Notes: generated from the sequence alone by a model not told the origin. Shown: positions 1-8,592, counted from the first letter of the stretch. The stretch is 64,000 nt of DNA from Burkholderia sp. 4M9327F10 (GCF_005503145.1 NZ_SCNV01000023.1:55190-119189), one strand, 5' to 3'. Numbers and translations: made by a program.

Positions 1-548
1 TAAAGCTTGAGTTCCTTGAGATCCTTACGCTCACCGAGCAACTGGTGATTGATGCTGCCGCGCAGCGTCCCTACGGTATGGCCAGCAAAGTCCGCCCAGT
101 TATGAATCTTCGCGGGGTTGCCGCGCGGCACGGCAATGCCCGAACCATACCAATAGGCAGGGCTGGTAAACGCCACAACCTGCAAACGTTTTTCGGTCTC
201 ATGCAGGTTGTCCACGATCACGTCGGCGCGGCCCGACAGCAGCGTGGGGATCATCGCGTCGAACGGCACGATATTCCAGCTCACCTTGGTGATGCCGAGA
301 CGCCTGGCGACTTCACGAAATATCCGCACGTCTGCGCCGTCGAAGTCGTTGGTCTTGTTGTCCTGAAAGGTCGAGGGGGGGTCGGCCGCAATCACGAACG
401 TCACGCCATTATCGACCGCACGGCGAAATGACCCGTCGCCGCCGTCGAAGCGCACGCCGCTGATCGCAGCGGCGTCTGCGGCCAAGGCGCTGGAGCAGGC
501 CAACAGACCTGCAAGCAGTGAAGCGAACATCAGCGGTACCATTCTCAT
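1..548 (-). CDS. Amino-acid-type ABC transporter substrate-binding protein (3' part outside window)
   Basis: Periplasmic binding protein of the SBP_bac_3 type that would capture a polar amino acid or similar solute for the permease and ATPase encoded just upstream. The visible N-terminal 182 residues start with a signal peptide (MRMVPLMFASLLAGLLACSS, then ALA). They contain a typical lobe-1 pattern: a fully soluble domain with DNFHETEK-like and GSINHQLLGERK segments. Three in-frame ATGs lie at 554, 548 and 542. The one at 548 is chosen because a GGGAG sits about six bases before it. The reading frame is open to base 1, so the gene continues off the left edge. It is 33 bases downstream of the ATPase gene, so probably the last known gene of one operon. 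Substrate unknown. Confidence 0.85.
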   Translation of the reverse strand, partial: MRMVPLMFASLLAGLLACSSALAADAAAISGVRFDGGDGSFRRAVDNGVTFVIAADPPSTFQDNKTNDFDGADVRIFREVARRLGITKVSWNIVPFDAMIPTLLSGRADVIVDNLHETEKRLQVVAFTSPAYWYGSGIAVPRGNPAKIHNWADFAGHTVGTLRGSINHQLLGERKDLKELKL

Positions 549-581
549 GAACATCTCCCGAACCGTTGGTTTTCAGTGTTA

Positions 582-1370
582 TTAAAGGCCGACAGTGCCG
601 CCGAGTTGCCTGTTTCGTTCCCACAACGAGCGCAGGAAATCCTGGGTTCGCGCCTGCTGAGGCGCTGCGAAAAACGCCGCAGGCCGCCCCTCTTCGACAA
701 TCCGCCCGTCCGCCATGAATACGATGCGGTCGGACACTTCACGTGCGAAACCCATTTCGTGCGTCACCACCACCATCGTCATGCCTTCGTCGGCCAGCGT
801 GCGCATCACGCGCAAGACTTCGCCGACCAGCTCCGGATCGAGGGCCGAAGTGACTTCATCGAACAGTATGACTTCCGGCTGCATGGCCAGCGCCCGCGCA
901 ATCGCGACGCGTTGCTGCTGCCCGCCGCTCAATTCGTGCGGGTAAGCATTCGCCTTCGCGAGCAGACCGACCTTGTCGAGCAACGCCTGGGCAATTCCAA
1001 TTGCATCGGACGACGAAATACCGCGTACATGAATGGGCGCAACCGTAATGTTGTCGATCACGCTTAGATGCGAGAACAGGTTGAAGGATTGAAACACCAT
1101 GCCGATCTTCGCGCGCATTGCCTCAACCGTCCAGTCATTATCGACACGTTGCCTGCAGTTTTTGAGGTTTTGGTAAACGGGTACTTCATCGAAATAGATC
1201 GTGCCGCTATCGATCGTCTCCAGATGGTTCATGCAACGGAGCATGGTCGACTTGCCCGAACCGGACGGCCCGACCACGCACAACACTTCGCCCTTCGCGA
1301 CGCTCAGCGAGACGTCCTGCAATACATGCAGATCGCCGAAGCGCTTGTTGACACGCTCGAGACGAATCAT
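582..1370 (-). CDS. Polar amino acid ABC transporter ATP-binding protein
   Basis: Cytoplasmic ATPase subunit, 262 residues, the usual length for the GlnQ/HisP group. It starts MIRLERVNKRFGDLHVLQDV and carries Walker A (GPSGSGKST), the Q-loop (MVFQSFNLFSHLSV), the ABC signature (LSGGQQQRVAIARAL), Walker B (VILFDEVTSALDPE) and the H-switch (VVTHEMGFA). Its ATG overlaps the permease stop codon as ATGA, so the two are translationally coupled. A longer reading of the same frame runs upstream through the permease gene in another frame; this is an overlap artefact, not part of the protein. The family couples ATP hydrolysis to amino-acid import. The exact solute cannot be read from the sequence. Confidence 0.93.
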   Translation of the reverse strand: MIRLERVNKRFGDLHVLQDVSLSVAKGEVLCVVGPSGSGKSTMLRCMNHLETIDSGTIYFDEVPVYQNLKNCRQRVDNDWTVEAMRAKIGMVFQSFNLFSHLSVIDNITVAPIHVRGISSSDAIGIAQALLDKVGLLAKANAYPHELSGGQQQRVAIARALAMQPEVILFDEVTSALDPELVGEVLRVMRTLADEGMTMVVVTHEMGFAREVSDRIVFMADGRIVEEGRPAAFFAAPQQARTQDFLRSLWERNRQLGGTVGL

Positions 1371-2089
1371 GGCGCAGCCGTCGTAGCCCGCGGCGAGCCA
1401 CCCACCGGCCTGGCCGCGCTGCCCACGCTCATACGCCGCTCGAGCCAGCGCACCAGCAAGGCGCTGGGATACGAAAACGCCAGATAGATCGCGCCAATGA
1501 TCGTAAAGACCGTGGCGTACTGGAAGTTGGTCGAGGAGATGATTTGTCCCGTGAAGATCAGTTCTTTGACCGTAACGATAGACACTAGCGAGGTGTCCTT
1601 GAATAGAGAAATGCCGTAGTTGCCAAGCGGCGGAATCACCACGCGGATCGCCTGCGGCAGCACGATCAGACGCAGCATCTTGCGACGCGACATGCCGAGT
1701 GCTTTGGCCGCTTCGATCTGGCCTTGCGGGACTGCGGCGATGCCGGCACGGTAGACCTCGGCCAGATATGCCGAGTAGTTGATCGACAGTCCGATTACGC
1801 CTGCCATGAACGGATCGAAACGAACCCCGAACGACGGCAGCACAAAATAGATGTAGAACAGTTGCAGCAGCGCCGGCGTGCCGCGGATCACTTCGATGTA
1901 GACCGACGCCAGTGTGCGCAGGATTCGCGAGCGGCCCAGTTTGGCAAGCGCGATGACGAGCCCAAGCGGCAAGCTGATCAACATGATGCAAACGGTCAGC
2001 GCCAGGCTGGTGGTGGCGCCTTTGAGCAGCGTGGGCAGATAGTCGCCCGCACCGCGCAGATCGAACAGGTCAAAAAATGGCGTCAGCAT
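1367..2089 (-). CDS. Amino acid ABC transporter permease (HisM/GlnP type)
   Basis: Inner-membrane permease of 240 residues from MLTPFFDLFDLRGAG. It shows several hydrophobic helices (for example LALTVCIMLISLPLGLVIAL) and the EAA loop signature EAAKALGMSRRKMLRLIVLPQA that contacts the ATPase, plus a conserved IRGTPALLQLFYIYF segment. The start at 2089 is preceded by AAGGAG at good distance; an upstream ATG at 2134 lacks one. The stop overlaps the ATPase start by four bases. With the ATPase and binding protein it forms a complete import system. Only one permease is present, so it probably works as a homodimer. Confidence 0.92.
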   Translation of the reverse strand: MLTPFFDLFDLRGAGDYLPTLLKGATTSLALTVCIMLISLPLGLVIALAKLGRSRILRTLASVYIEVIRGTPALLQLFYIYFVLPSFGVRFDPFMAGVIGLSINYSAYLAEVYRAGIAAVPQGQIEAAKALGMSRRKMLRLIVLPQAIRVVIPPLGNYGISLFKDTSLVSIVTVKELIFTGQIISSTNFQYATVFTIIGAIYLAFSYPSALLVRWLERRMSVGSAARPVGGSPRATTAAP

Positions 2090-2187
2090 GAGGCTCCTTC
2101 GTGCCTGTGCCTGACGCGCGCAGTCGTCCCTCACCCCGAGGGGTGCTGTCGCGCCAAGGCAATTCGCTCGGTGTATGGCCGGATTAT

Positions 2188-3024
2188 TTACAGCGCGAGG
2201 ACTTCCGGATCTACCTCTGCACCGAGCATCCGGCTCACGCGGTCCGCATACCTGCGAATGGTGCGCCCCAACTCATGCAGGTCTTCGTCGCTCCAGCCGC
2301 TTTTCAGCGTAGTCACGCTGATCGCCGCGACGCCTTCGCCTTCACGATTGATGATGGCCGCGCCGATGCAGACCACGCCGATATTGTCCTCTTCGTTATC
2401 GAACGCATAGCCGCGTTCGGCAACCTGCAACAGGTCGACCATCAATTCGGCGGGTGTGACGAGCGTGTGTTCGGTGCGGCGCGGCATGCCGGTTTGCGCC
2501 AGCAGCTTGACGACCCGCGCCGGCGGCAACAGCGCCAGCAGCGACTTGCCGAGCGCCGAGCAATGCGGCAACTCGCGTTGTCCCAGCGCCGAAGCGATCC
2601 GTAAGATGCCAGGAGCGTCGACCCGGCTGATGGCTACGGCGTAGCCGTGATCGAGAATCGCCAGCCGCGAGGTCAAACCGGTGTGCTCGGTGAGTTCGCG
2701 CAGCACCGGTAGCGCGAGTTGCGACACGGCGATGTCTTCGGCAGCACGATCGCCCAGATAGACGAGCGACAACCCCAGGCGGTAACGCCGTGAGCCTCCT
2801 AGTCGCACATCGGTCACGAAATTGCGTAACAGTAACGTCTGCAACAGCGCGAACGCCGTGCTCTTCGACACGCCAATCTGTTCCGCCACCCCAGCGACGG
2901 TCATGCCGTCGTTGGCGGCCTTCCCCAAGGCCTCCAGGACATCGAGCGCGCGATTGACACTGCGTAGCGCGTATCGATCCTCGGTAGTTTGAGCTGCATC
3001 TGTCATTTTGTATTCTGTTTCCAT
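2188..3024 (-). CDS. IclR-family transcriptional regulator
   Basis: DNA-binding regulator with an N-terminal winged helix (about residues 15-75: ALRSVNRALDVLEALGKA... GVSKSTAFALLQTLL) and the IclR effector domain (about 90-265), including the conserved HCSALGKSLLA motif and a YAFDNEEDNIGVVCIGA segment. Start is uncertain: ATGs at 3057, 3024 and 3006 are in frame and none has a strong ribosome site; 3024 is used here. It lies 98 bases upstream of the amino-acid transporter permease on the same strand, so it may be the first gene of that operon or control it. IclR proteins usually respond to small carboxylates or aromatic compounds; ligand unknown here. Confidence 0.88.
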   Translation of the reverse strand: METEYKMTDAAQTTEDRYALRSVNRALDVLEALGKAANDGMTVAGVAEQIGVSKSTAFALLQTLLLRNFVTDVRLGGSRRYRLGLSLVYLGDRAAEDIAVSQLALPVLRELTEHTGLTSRLAILDHGYAVAISRVDAPGILRIASALGQRELPHCSALGKSLLALLPPARVVKLLAQTGMPRRTEHTLVTPAELMVDLLQVAERGYAFDNEEDNIGVVCIGAAIINREGEGVAAISVTTLKSGWSDEDLHELGRTIRRYADRVSRMLGAEVDPEVLAL

Positions 3025-3267
3025 CAGATTGATGAAGCTACCCCTGTAGCATCCCACAACTCATATTGACAGTCACTAAAGCGGAAATTAACATAAATCA
3101 AATACCGAACTAGGTTCGGCACAGCCGAACGATTAATTACCCAGCATCTGGCGTTCCAGATTTGCGGCGCGCCTCACCACTAATAACAGCAACAGGAGGC
3201 CGAATTCGAGCGGACGACGCGTTCCGGGGTTTTTTGCGCGGCGTCACCCGCCCGGCGGCAAGCGACA

Positions 3268-3525
3268 ATGGGAATAATCTCCGAGAGTGGTTTGTGCATT
3301 GACGAGCAGTCGAAAATGTCGGGTGCGCATTCCGCAAAACTCGTACACAGCGAAATCATGCATATCCGGCAGGTGATCGAACGCCTGTCTGCGGCGGACC
3401 TGAGCCGCTCCGGGCTGCCGCGCGAGTACTGGCGCAAACGCCTGTACTCCGTCATGCAGAACCACCAATTGTCGCCAGCCCAGTTTGGCGAAGTTGACCG
3501 GATTCTGGCGGCACTAAACGAGTAG
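3268..3525 (+). CDS. Small conserved-looking hypothetical protein
   Basis: An 85-residue open frame with balanced, soluble composition. A helical core runs from about residue 30 to the end (HIRQVIERLSAADLSRSG, then LPREYWRKRLYSVM, then LSPAQFGEVDRILAAL). Possible starts are ATG 3268, 3316 and 3358; none has a clear ribosome-binding site, so the N terminus is open. No membrane segment, signal or recognised domain. It stands alone between the IclR gene and the asparaginase gene. The regular amphipathic pattern argues for a real protein, but I do not recognise a family. Confidence 0.5.
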   Translation: MGIISESGLCIDEQSKMSGAHSAKLVHSEIMHIRQVIERLSAADLSRSGLPREYWRKRLYSVMQNHQLSPAQFGEVDRILAALNE

Positions 3526-3801
3526 CGGAAATGCTCGTATTCCTCAGCCTAAAACCCGGAACCATTTTCTTCCCTTCCGTTTCATTTCTTTTGAAAGCAA
3601 GTAAATAATACCGCATTCTACATATGAAGCCGGCGTTTAATGCGCTCCGCATCAAGAATGCAACACCACTGCCGACACTTTTAGGTCCGTCCGCTGACAC
3701 CCCGATGACACGGCGTGTCCGGCCATCCCGCCGCGATTTGGTTTGCGCAATATAAAAACGTAAAATCCGCTGCATTCCAACGCTACTCGGAGACAACAGT
3801 G

Positions 3802-4893
3802 ATGGCGCGTGCAACCGGTTCCATTGCAGCTACAACGTATCGCGGCGAGACGATCGAAAACACGCATCTGGCCCATGTCGCCGTGGTCGACGCACAAGGG
3901 CACCTGCTGTACCAGTTCGGCGATCCGGCACGCCTGACGCTAGCGCGCTCGGCGGCCAAGCCGGCGCAAGCGCTAGCTGTACTCGAAACGGGGGCGTTCG
4001 AGCGCTTCGGCTTCGAGGAAGCCGATCTCGCCCTGATGTGCGGCTCGCACAATAGCGAGGAGAGGCACATCGAACGCGCGCGGCAGATGCTCGCAAAAGC
4101 GCAGGCGAGTGAAGCCGACCTGCGCTGCGGCAGCCACCCGCCTTTGTCGGACGACGTCTACCGGGCGTGGATCAAGCGCGATTTCACACCCGGCGCGGTG
4201 TGCAGCAATTGCTCCGGCAAGCATGCCGGCATGCTCGCCGGCGCCCGGGCAATCGGCGCGGCGTTGCAGGACTACCACCTGGCCGAACATCCGTTGCAGG
4301 TGCGCGTGAAGCATACGGTGGCGGAGGTCTGCGATCTGCCGGATGACGCGGTGCAATGGGCTATCGACGGTTGCAATCTGCCTACCCCGGCCTTCCCACT
4401 CGAGCGCCTCGCGAGACTCTATGCGAAGCTCGCAGACGCAGCGGCGCAAGCTGCTGAACCGACCGGATCTGCAGAATCCGTCTCCACGCGCACCGCTGCA
4501 CTGGCGCGCATCTATCGCGCCATGACCACCTATCCGGAGATGGTTGCGGGCGAAGGACGCTTCTGTACTGCACTGATGCGCGGCTTCGACGGCGCCCTGA
4601 TCGCCAAGGTGGGAGCCGAAGCGAGCTACGCGATCGGCGTGCGGCCCAGCCAGCAGACGGCCCGGCTTGGCGCCGCAGGCGGGCTGGGGATTGCCGTCAA
4701 GGTCGAGGATGGCAACAAGACCGCGCTTTACGCCGTGGTGGCAGATCTGCTGACGCAGCTCGAAATCGGCACGGCTGCGCAGCGGGCCCAGTTCGAATCG
4801 TTCCGTGCTCCGCCGATGCGCAACACCATGGGCGTGGAAATCGGGCGCATGATGTTGTCGGTCGGGCTGGAAGCCGTCGGCAAAGCGGCCTGA
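3802..4893 (+). CDS. Asparaginase of the Rhizobium etli (ReAV, Asparaginase_II) family
   Basis: Hydrolyses L-asparagine to aspartate and ammonia; cytoplasmic by absence of a signal peptide. The 363-residue product carries the family marks: the tandem Ser-Lys motif RSAAKPAQ (S50, K53), MCGSHNSE (78-86), CSNCSGKHAGM with C137 and K140, and IDGCNLP with C191. C137/K140/C191 correspond to the zinc site known in the R. etli enzyme. This family is unrelated in sequence to E. coli AnsA/AnsB. Start 3802 is preceded by GGAG at nine bases; an upstream start at 3715 would add residues with no family match. Monocistronic. Confidence 0.9.
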   Translation: MARATGSIAATTYRGETIENTHLAHVAVVDAQGHLLYQFGDPARLTLARSAAKPAQALAVLETGAFERFGFEEADLALMCGSHNSEERHIERARQMLAKAQASEADLRCGSHPPLSDDVYRAWIKRDFTPGAVCSNCSGKHAGMLAGARAIGAALQDYHLAEHPLQVRVKHTVAEVCDLPDDAVQWAIDGCNLPTPAFPLERLARLYAKLADAAAQAAEPTGSAESVSTRTAALARIYRAMTTYPEMVAGEGRFCTALMRGFDGALIAKVGAEASYAIGVRPSQQTARLGAAGGLGIAVKVEDGNKTALYAVVADLLTQLEIGTAAQRAQFESFRAPPMRNTMGVEIGRMMLSVGLEAVGKAA

Positions 4894-5123
4894 GCCTTGG
4901 CTCAATTTCCCGCCAGGCACTCCGAAGAAAGTCCACGCGTGCGGACAGCGCGGTTCCCGCCTTAGGTACGCGCGCCGCCTGCCGCCACGCCGCATCACCC
5001 TGCCCCGATTAAGCTTCAGAATGGCCGACAGAGCCGATATTTAGCGCCACTTGCGGGCGGGCCCCGGTGTTACGCTCAAGTGATATCTATTGCCGGTCGA
5101 GCGCAAACCGCAAGGTGGGAATG

Positions 5124-5160
5124 GGCTTTACGTCGCAGCATGCCTTCGGGCAGTAAAGCC
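5124..5160 (+). promoter_or_regulatory. Stem-loop in the leader of the exported-protein gene
   Basis: GGCTTTAC (5124-5131) pairs perfectly with GTAAAGCC (5153-5160), and inside it TGCC-TTCG-GGCA forms a UUCG-capped helix. It ends 37 bases before the ATG at 5198. This is the main structured element in the roughly 300-base non-coding stretch 4894-5197; the rest of that stretch shows nothing clear. It could control translation of the downstream gene. No riboswitch class is recognised. Confidence 0.45.
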
Positions 5161-5197
5161 AGACTCGGATTGCAGCAAGACCGGGGGAGGCGCCGCG

Positions 5198-5740
5198 ATG
5201 AAAAAAATGACCATTCCCATGGGCCTGACGCTGCTCGCGGTAAGCGGTGCCGCGTCAGCGTGGCAGCCCGTGGTGTACCCGATTCGCAGCCAGAGCCCGT
5301 GGCAGCAAAGCGTCGACTCCGCCACTTGCTACAGCGTGGCAAGCCAGCAGAGCAAGGTCAACATCACCCAGCAGGCGCAGGCGCCCATGCCACCCAAGTT
5401 CGCCTCGGGCACCGCCCTGATTGGCGGACCGCAGGTCTCCCAGCCACCGCTGCCCGCCAGCGGCGCGGCATCTGCCAGCATGACGATGACGAGCGCCGCC
5501 CCGGCAGGCGCAATGCCCGCAAGCGGCACAGCAGCGGGAGCCGCCGCCCCCGTGGCGCAGGCAAGCGAACCGATGCCGAAAACCGACAAGAACGGCATAC
5601 CCGAGTTGGGCGGCGCCAGCGAGCCGCAAAGCGCCGCCGAGGTGAAGCCGCCGCCCATGCCCCCACCCGAGCCGCCGATGACGCGCTACTGGCGCGCCTA
5701 CGGCGTCTGCATGCAAGGCCGCGGCTACGCGGTGCAGTGA
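5198..5740 (+). CDS. Exported Ala/Pro-rich hypothetical protein
   Basis: A 180-residue protein with a clear Sec signal peptide (MKKMTIPMGLTLLAVSGAAS, cleavage after ASA). The mature part begins WQPVVYPIRSQSPWQQSVDS with a single early Cys, has a low-complexity Ala/Pro/Met middle (about residues 60-160, including PPPMPPPEPP), and ends in a small conserved-looking motif (YWRAYGVCMQGRGYAVQ). Two cysteines, one near each end, could form a periplasmic disulphide. GGGGGAGG sits 8-10 bases before the ATG and decides the start. It converges with the MurA-like gene. Probably periplasmic or cell-envelope associated; function unknown. Confidence 0.75.
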   Translation: MKKMTIPMGLTLLAVSGAASAWQPVVYPIRSQSPWQQSVDSATCYSVASQQSKVNITQQAQAPMPPKFASGTALIGGPQVSQPPLPASGAASASMTMTSAAPAGAMPASGTAAGAAAPVAQASEPMPKTDKNGIPELGGASEPQSAAEVKPPPMPPPEPPMTRYWRAYGVCMQGRGYAVQ

Positions 5741-5769
5741 CGGTTAAGCGCTCGGCCCGCGCACAGGAT

Positions 5770-7071
5770 TCACTCGCCGCTGGTCCATTCCACGTTCGCC
5801 CCAACCGAGCGCAGGTTTTCCACGAAGTGCGGGTGGGCGCGGCGAATCGGCAGTGCATTCATGATTTCCGAGCGTCCTTCGATGCTCGCCGCCACCATCA
5901 GCAGCGCGATCGCCACGCGAATGATGTAGGGGCTTTCGACGCGTGCCGGACTCAACGGCAGGCCGCCGAACGTGATCAGCCGGTGCGGATCGGACAGGAA
6001 CACGTGCGCGCCGAACTTGGAAAGCTCGACCGACCAGCCCATGGCGCCGTCATACACCTTGTTCCAGAACATCGCGCTACCTTCCGCCTTCACGCCGAGG
6101 GCAATAAAGATAGGCAGCAGATCCACCGGCAGATACGGCCATGGCGCCGCTTCCACCTTGGTGAGGATATTCTGCGTAAACGGCCGGCGCACTCGCAGCG
6201 GGCCGTCACGCAAGGCGCGCGACCAGCCGTCGCGATGCACCACCTCAACACCGAACTTGGCAAAGGTCCGATCGATCAGCGGAAACTGCTCAGGTGCGGT
6301 ATTGCGCACCACGATATCGCCGCCGGTGATCGCGCCCAACGCCAGAAAAGTGGCGATTTCGTGGAAATCCTCGCTAAAGCGAAACTCGCCGCCGCCGAGC
6401 TTTTGACCGCCGGAGACACTCAGGCGCGACGTGCCGATACCCTCGATTGCTACGCCCAGCATGGCGAGGAAGCGGCAAAACTCCTGCACGTGCGGCTCGG
6501 ATGCGGCATTGACGAGCGTCGAGGTGCCGTTGGCCGACGCCGCGCACAACACGAAGTTCTCCGTGGTGGTGACCGACGCATAGTCCAGCCAGTGATGATT
6601 CGCGCTCATCTGCGTCTCTGCGCGCACGATCAGCGAATCGGCCGTGCGTGCCACGCGCGCGCCGAAGCGCTCGAACACCTCCACATGCGGATCGATCTCG
6701 CGCACGCCGAGCGTGCAGCCCTTCACATCGTTCTCCAGACGCGCCACGCCGAAACGCGCCAGCAGCGGTGGAACCAGCATGATCGACGAGCGCATTTCCT
6801 CCGGCAGCTTGTGCGTCACGGGATCGAAGGTGGTGGCGTGATGGTGCAGATCGAGAATGCCGGTGTGGAAATCCATCGACACTTCGCTGCCCAGCGTGCG
6901 GAAGATTTCGAGAATCTTCTTGACGTCAGTGATCTCAGGAACGCCGATCAGGCGCAATGGCTCGCTGGTCAGCAGCGTGGCACAGAGAATCGGCAGGACA
7001 GCGTTTTTGTTGGCAGATGGTTCGATCTCCCCGCGGAGCGGGAGACCGCCATGTACGATCAGGTTCGACAT
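5770..7071 (-). CDS. UDP-N-acetylglucosamine 1-carboxyvinyltransferase paralogue (MurA-like)
   Basis: EPSP-synthase-fold enzyme of 433 residues. MurA transfers enolpyruvate from PEP to UDP-GlcNAc at the first committed step of peptidoglycan synthesis. The substrate-binding K22-N23 (ANKNAVLP), an Arg in EEMRSSIM and the fosfomycin-target loop cysteine (KGCTLG, C119) are kept. Elsewhere it diverges from housekeeping MurA: REID in place of RPVD after the loop, and a C-terminal region ending RRAHPHFVENLRSVGANVEW. It is not near other mur genes. It is therefore likely a second, specialised MurA-family protein. Start at ATG 7071 (MSNLIVHGG); no good ribosome site. An upstream extension in frame looks non-coding. 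Confidence 0.8.
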   Translation of the reverse strand: MSNLIVHGGLPLRGEIEPSANKNAVLPILCATLLTSEPLRLIGVPEITDVKKILEIFRTLGSEVSMDFHTGILDLHHHATTFDPVTHKLPEEMRSSIMLVPPLLARFGVARLENDVKGCTLGVREIDPHVEVFERFGARVARTADSLIVRAETQMSANHHWLDYASVTTTENFVLCAASANGTSTLVNAASEPHVQEFCRFLAMLGVAIEGIGTSRLSVSGGQKLGGGEFRFSEDFHEIATFLALGAITGGDIVVRNTAPEQFPLIDRTFAKFGVEVVHRDGWSRALRDGPLRVRRPFTQNILTKVEAAPWPYLPVDLLPIFIALGVKAEGSAMFWNKVYDGAMGWSVELSKFGAHVFLSDPHRLITFGGLPLSPARVESPYIIRVAIALLMVAASIEGRSEIMNALPIRRAHPHFVENLRSVGANVEWTSGE

Positions 7072-7869
7072 GTTCGGGAGAGGCGGGTAGAGAGGGGGGA
7101 CATAAGGCCGATATGATGCCACTGCGCGGGGAGCGTGGACGATCGGCAAAAGCTGATTTTTGCACTGGACCGTGAACGCTGCGCGGGTTGCCGCGTGGCC
7201 ATGCGTCTCTGGCCCCATTGACCGGGGGTAAGCCCCGCTTGCCGGATAATCCGGTTCTTGCCGCAGCGAAACCAGCATCCGGTCCATCCCGATCAAGTTG
7301 CGCACTGCGTGGTCCGGCAAGCGAGCAATGCTCCGCTCTCCGAATCAATTTGCAATGGTCAAATACCATGAGATCGAGTTGGGTTCACGCCCAGCATGCC
7401 TTCAATGCGCAGTGGACGTCAGATTTTACATTCGATATTTTTCTACAAAAACTCACAAAAGTCGACAAACAATTTTTTAACGCGTGATAATTTCACGAAC
7501 ATAAATATATGCAGCTTGGGGAAGGTGGGCAAATGGTTCGACGGCACACGTCTGCTGTTTGCCTGAAAGAACTGTAAACCTGAAGATCGAGCGCCCTTGT
7601 GAGTAGAGGCGCCATGATCTGCGTGGAAGGAGCAGGTATACGATGGACCACCCAGTCTGCACCCGTGACGGGCCGATCACTCCAGCCAGGCCTTGGCGAT
7701 CGAGCTAAAACACTGTCGCCCCTCTTTGTCGCCCATACGCACAACGCTTCGCCCATTGCCGGCGCGAAGCGTTGAGTCTATGCCGCACAGCCTCTCTACG
7801 GTACGCAGGTTGCATGGCGTGAAGCCACGCCTCTACCGGCAGAAAATCATTCCGTTGACGGATTCAAAA
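7072..7869. other. Intergenic region, about 800 bases, no supported gene
   Basis: Between the divergent MurA-like and response-regulator genes. Bases 7360-7510 are distinctly AT-rich and may hold promoters. From 7520 to 7860 the base composition rises again, but no frame gives a convincing protein. A strong hairpin lies at 7742-7774 (listed separately). Confidence 0.6.
7742..7774 (+). promoter_or_regulatory. Perfect 11-bp stem-loop upstream of the response regulator
   Basis: CAACGCTTCGC (7742-7752) and GCGAAGCGTTG (7764-7774) are exact inverted repeats separated by 11 bases. There is no T-run after it, so it is not a classical terminator. It lies 95 bases before the response-regulator ATG and may be part of its 5' leader or a protein-binding site. 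Confidence 0.5.
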
Positions 7870-8592
7870 ATGAGCATCGCCATACTGACCGCCCTAGCAG
7901 CCGAGGCGGACTTTCTGAAACTTCATCTGGAAGCGGGCAATTACGAGTGTCATCTGTTCCAGTCCGAGCATGACCTGTACACGATGGCGCTTCAGCGCCC
8001 ATTCGACCTCGTGATGCTTGGCCACGTGACCGAAGACACGAACCCGGTCGAGACGCTAACACGGCTTCGCCTCAAACTGCCGGCCGGATTGCCGGTGCTG
8101 GTCTGCTCGGAGCCGGAAGTCGCGCCCGAATTGCTTTACCTCTCGACCTCCGGGATCGCCGATATCCTGCGCCTGCCGACCACATCGGAGAGCTTGATTG
8201 CCCGGGTCGACACCATACTGAGCCGCACGTCGAAGGGCGCGCGAAGTTGCCCCGAGGAAAGCTTCGGCGAATACCGTTTCGATCACTCCGGCCAAGGTGT
8301 TTTTATTGCCGGAAATTTTATTAGCCTGACAAGAAAGCAATACGATTTTTCTTTGCTGCTATTCAGGAATATGTCGCGACCGGTTTCCATTTCCCATATA
8401 AGGGAAGTCGTGTGGAATCAGAAAGCCGAACTCATATCGCGGACCATTGATAGTCATGCATCCATGATCCGCTCGAAGCTCAATCTTCGGCCGCACAATG
8501 GTTATATTCTGAGCAGCGTCTATCGTTACGGCTATATCCTGGAGCAGGTCAGCGAGCCGCACATGACCGATCCGCCCGGCGAACTGGAATAA
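7870..8592 (+). CDS. OmpR/PhoB-type response regulator with degenerate receiver domain
   Basis: A 240-residue protein with an N-terminal CheY-like fold (about 1-118) and a C-terminal winged-helix DNA-binding domain (about 130-230: FISLTRKQYDFSLLLF... RTIDSHASMIRSKL... SVYRYGYIL). The phosphoacceptor Asp is missing (FDLVMLG, G51 where Asp is expected). The acidic pair is replaced (AILTALAAEAD) and the conserved Lys near the end is absent (LRLPTT). It therefore probably works without phosphorylation. No sensor kinase is adjacent. Start ATG 7870 is used (MSIAILTAL); the ribosome site is weak. It is preceded by a strong stem-loop. Confidence 0.85.
   Translation: MSIAILTALAAEADFLKLHLEAGNYECHLFQSEHDLYTMALQRPFDLVMLGHVTEDTNPVETLTRLRLKLPAGLPVLVCSEPEVAPELLYLSTSGIADILRLPTTSESLIARVDTILSRTSKGARSCPEESFGEYRFDHSGQGVFIAGNFISLTRKQYDFSLLLFRNMSRPVSISHIREVVWNQKAELISRTIDSHASMIRSKLNLRPHNGYILSSVYRYGYILEQVSEPHMTDPPGELE

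Noticed and set aside
582..1991. A single 469-residue protein spanning the ATPase and part of the permease
   Set aside because: The upstream part is an out-of-frame reading of the permease gene. The ATPase has its own ATG at 1370 overlapping the permease stop.
3973..4998. A 341-codon minus-strand open frame opposite the asparaginase gene
   Set aside because: His/Arg-rich shadow translation without motifs; the plus-strand gene has all family residues.
5090..5197. c-di-GMP (GEMM) or cobalamin riboswitch before the exported-protein gene
   Set aside because: The start resembles GEMM (GCAAACC...GGTGGGA), but the invariant ACGCAAAGCC part and the tetraloop-receptor pairing are missing. No B12-box match is seen either. 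Kept only as an unassigned structured leader.
5080..7116. A 678-codon plus-strand open frame opposite the MurA-like gene
   Set aside because: Arginine/histidine/glutamine-rich translation typical of the antisense frame of a GC-rich gene. The minus-strand MurA frame has clear domain motifs.
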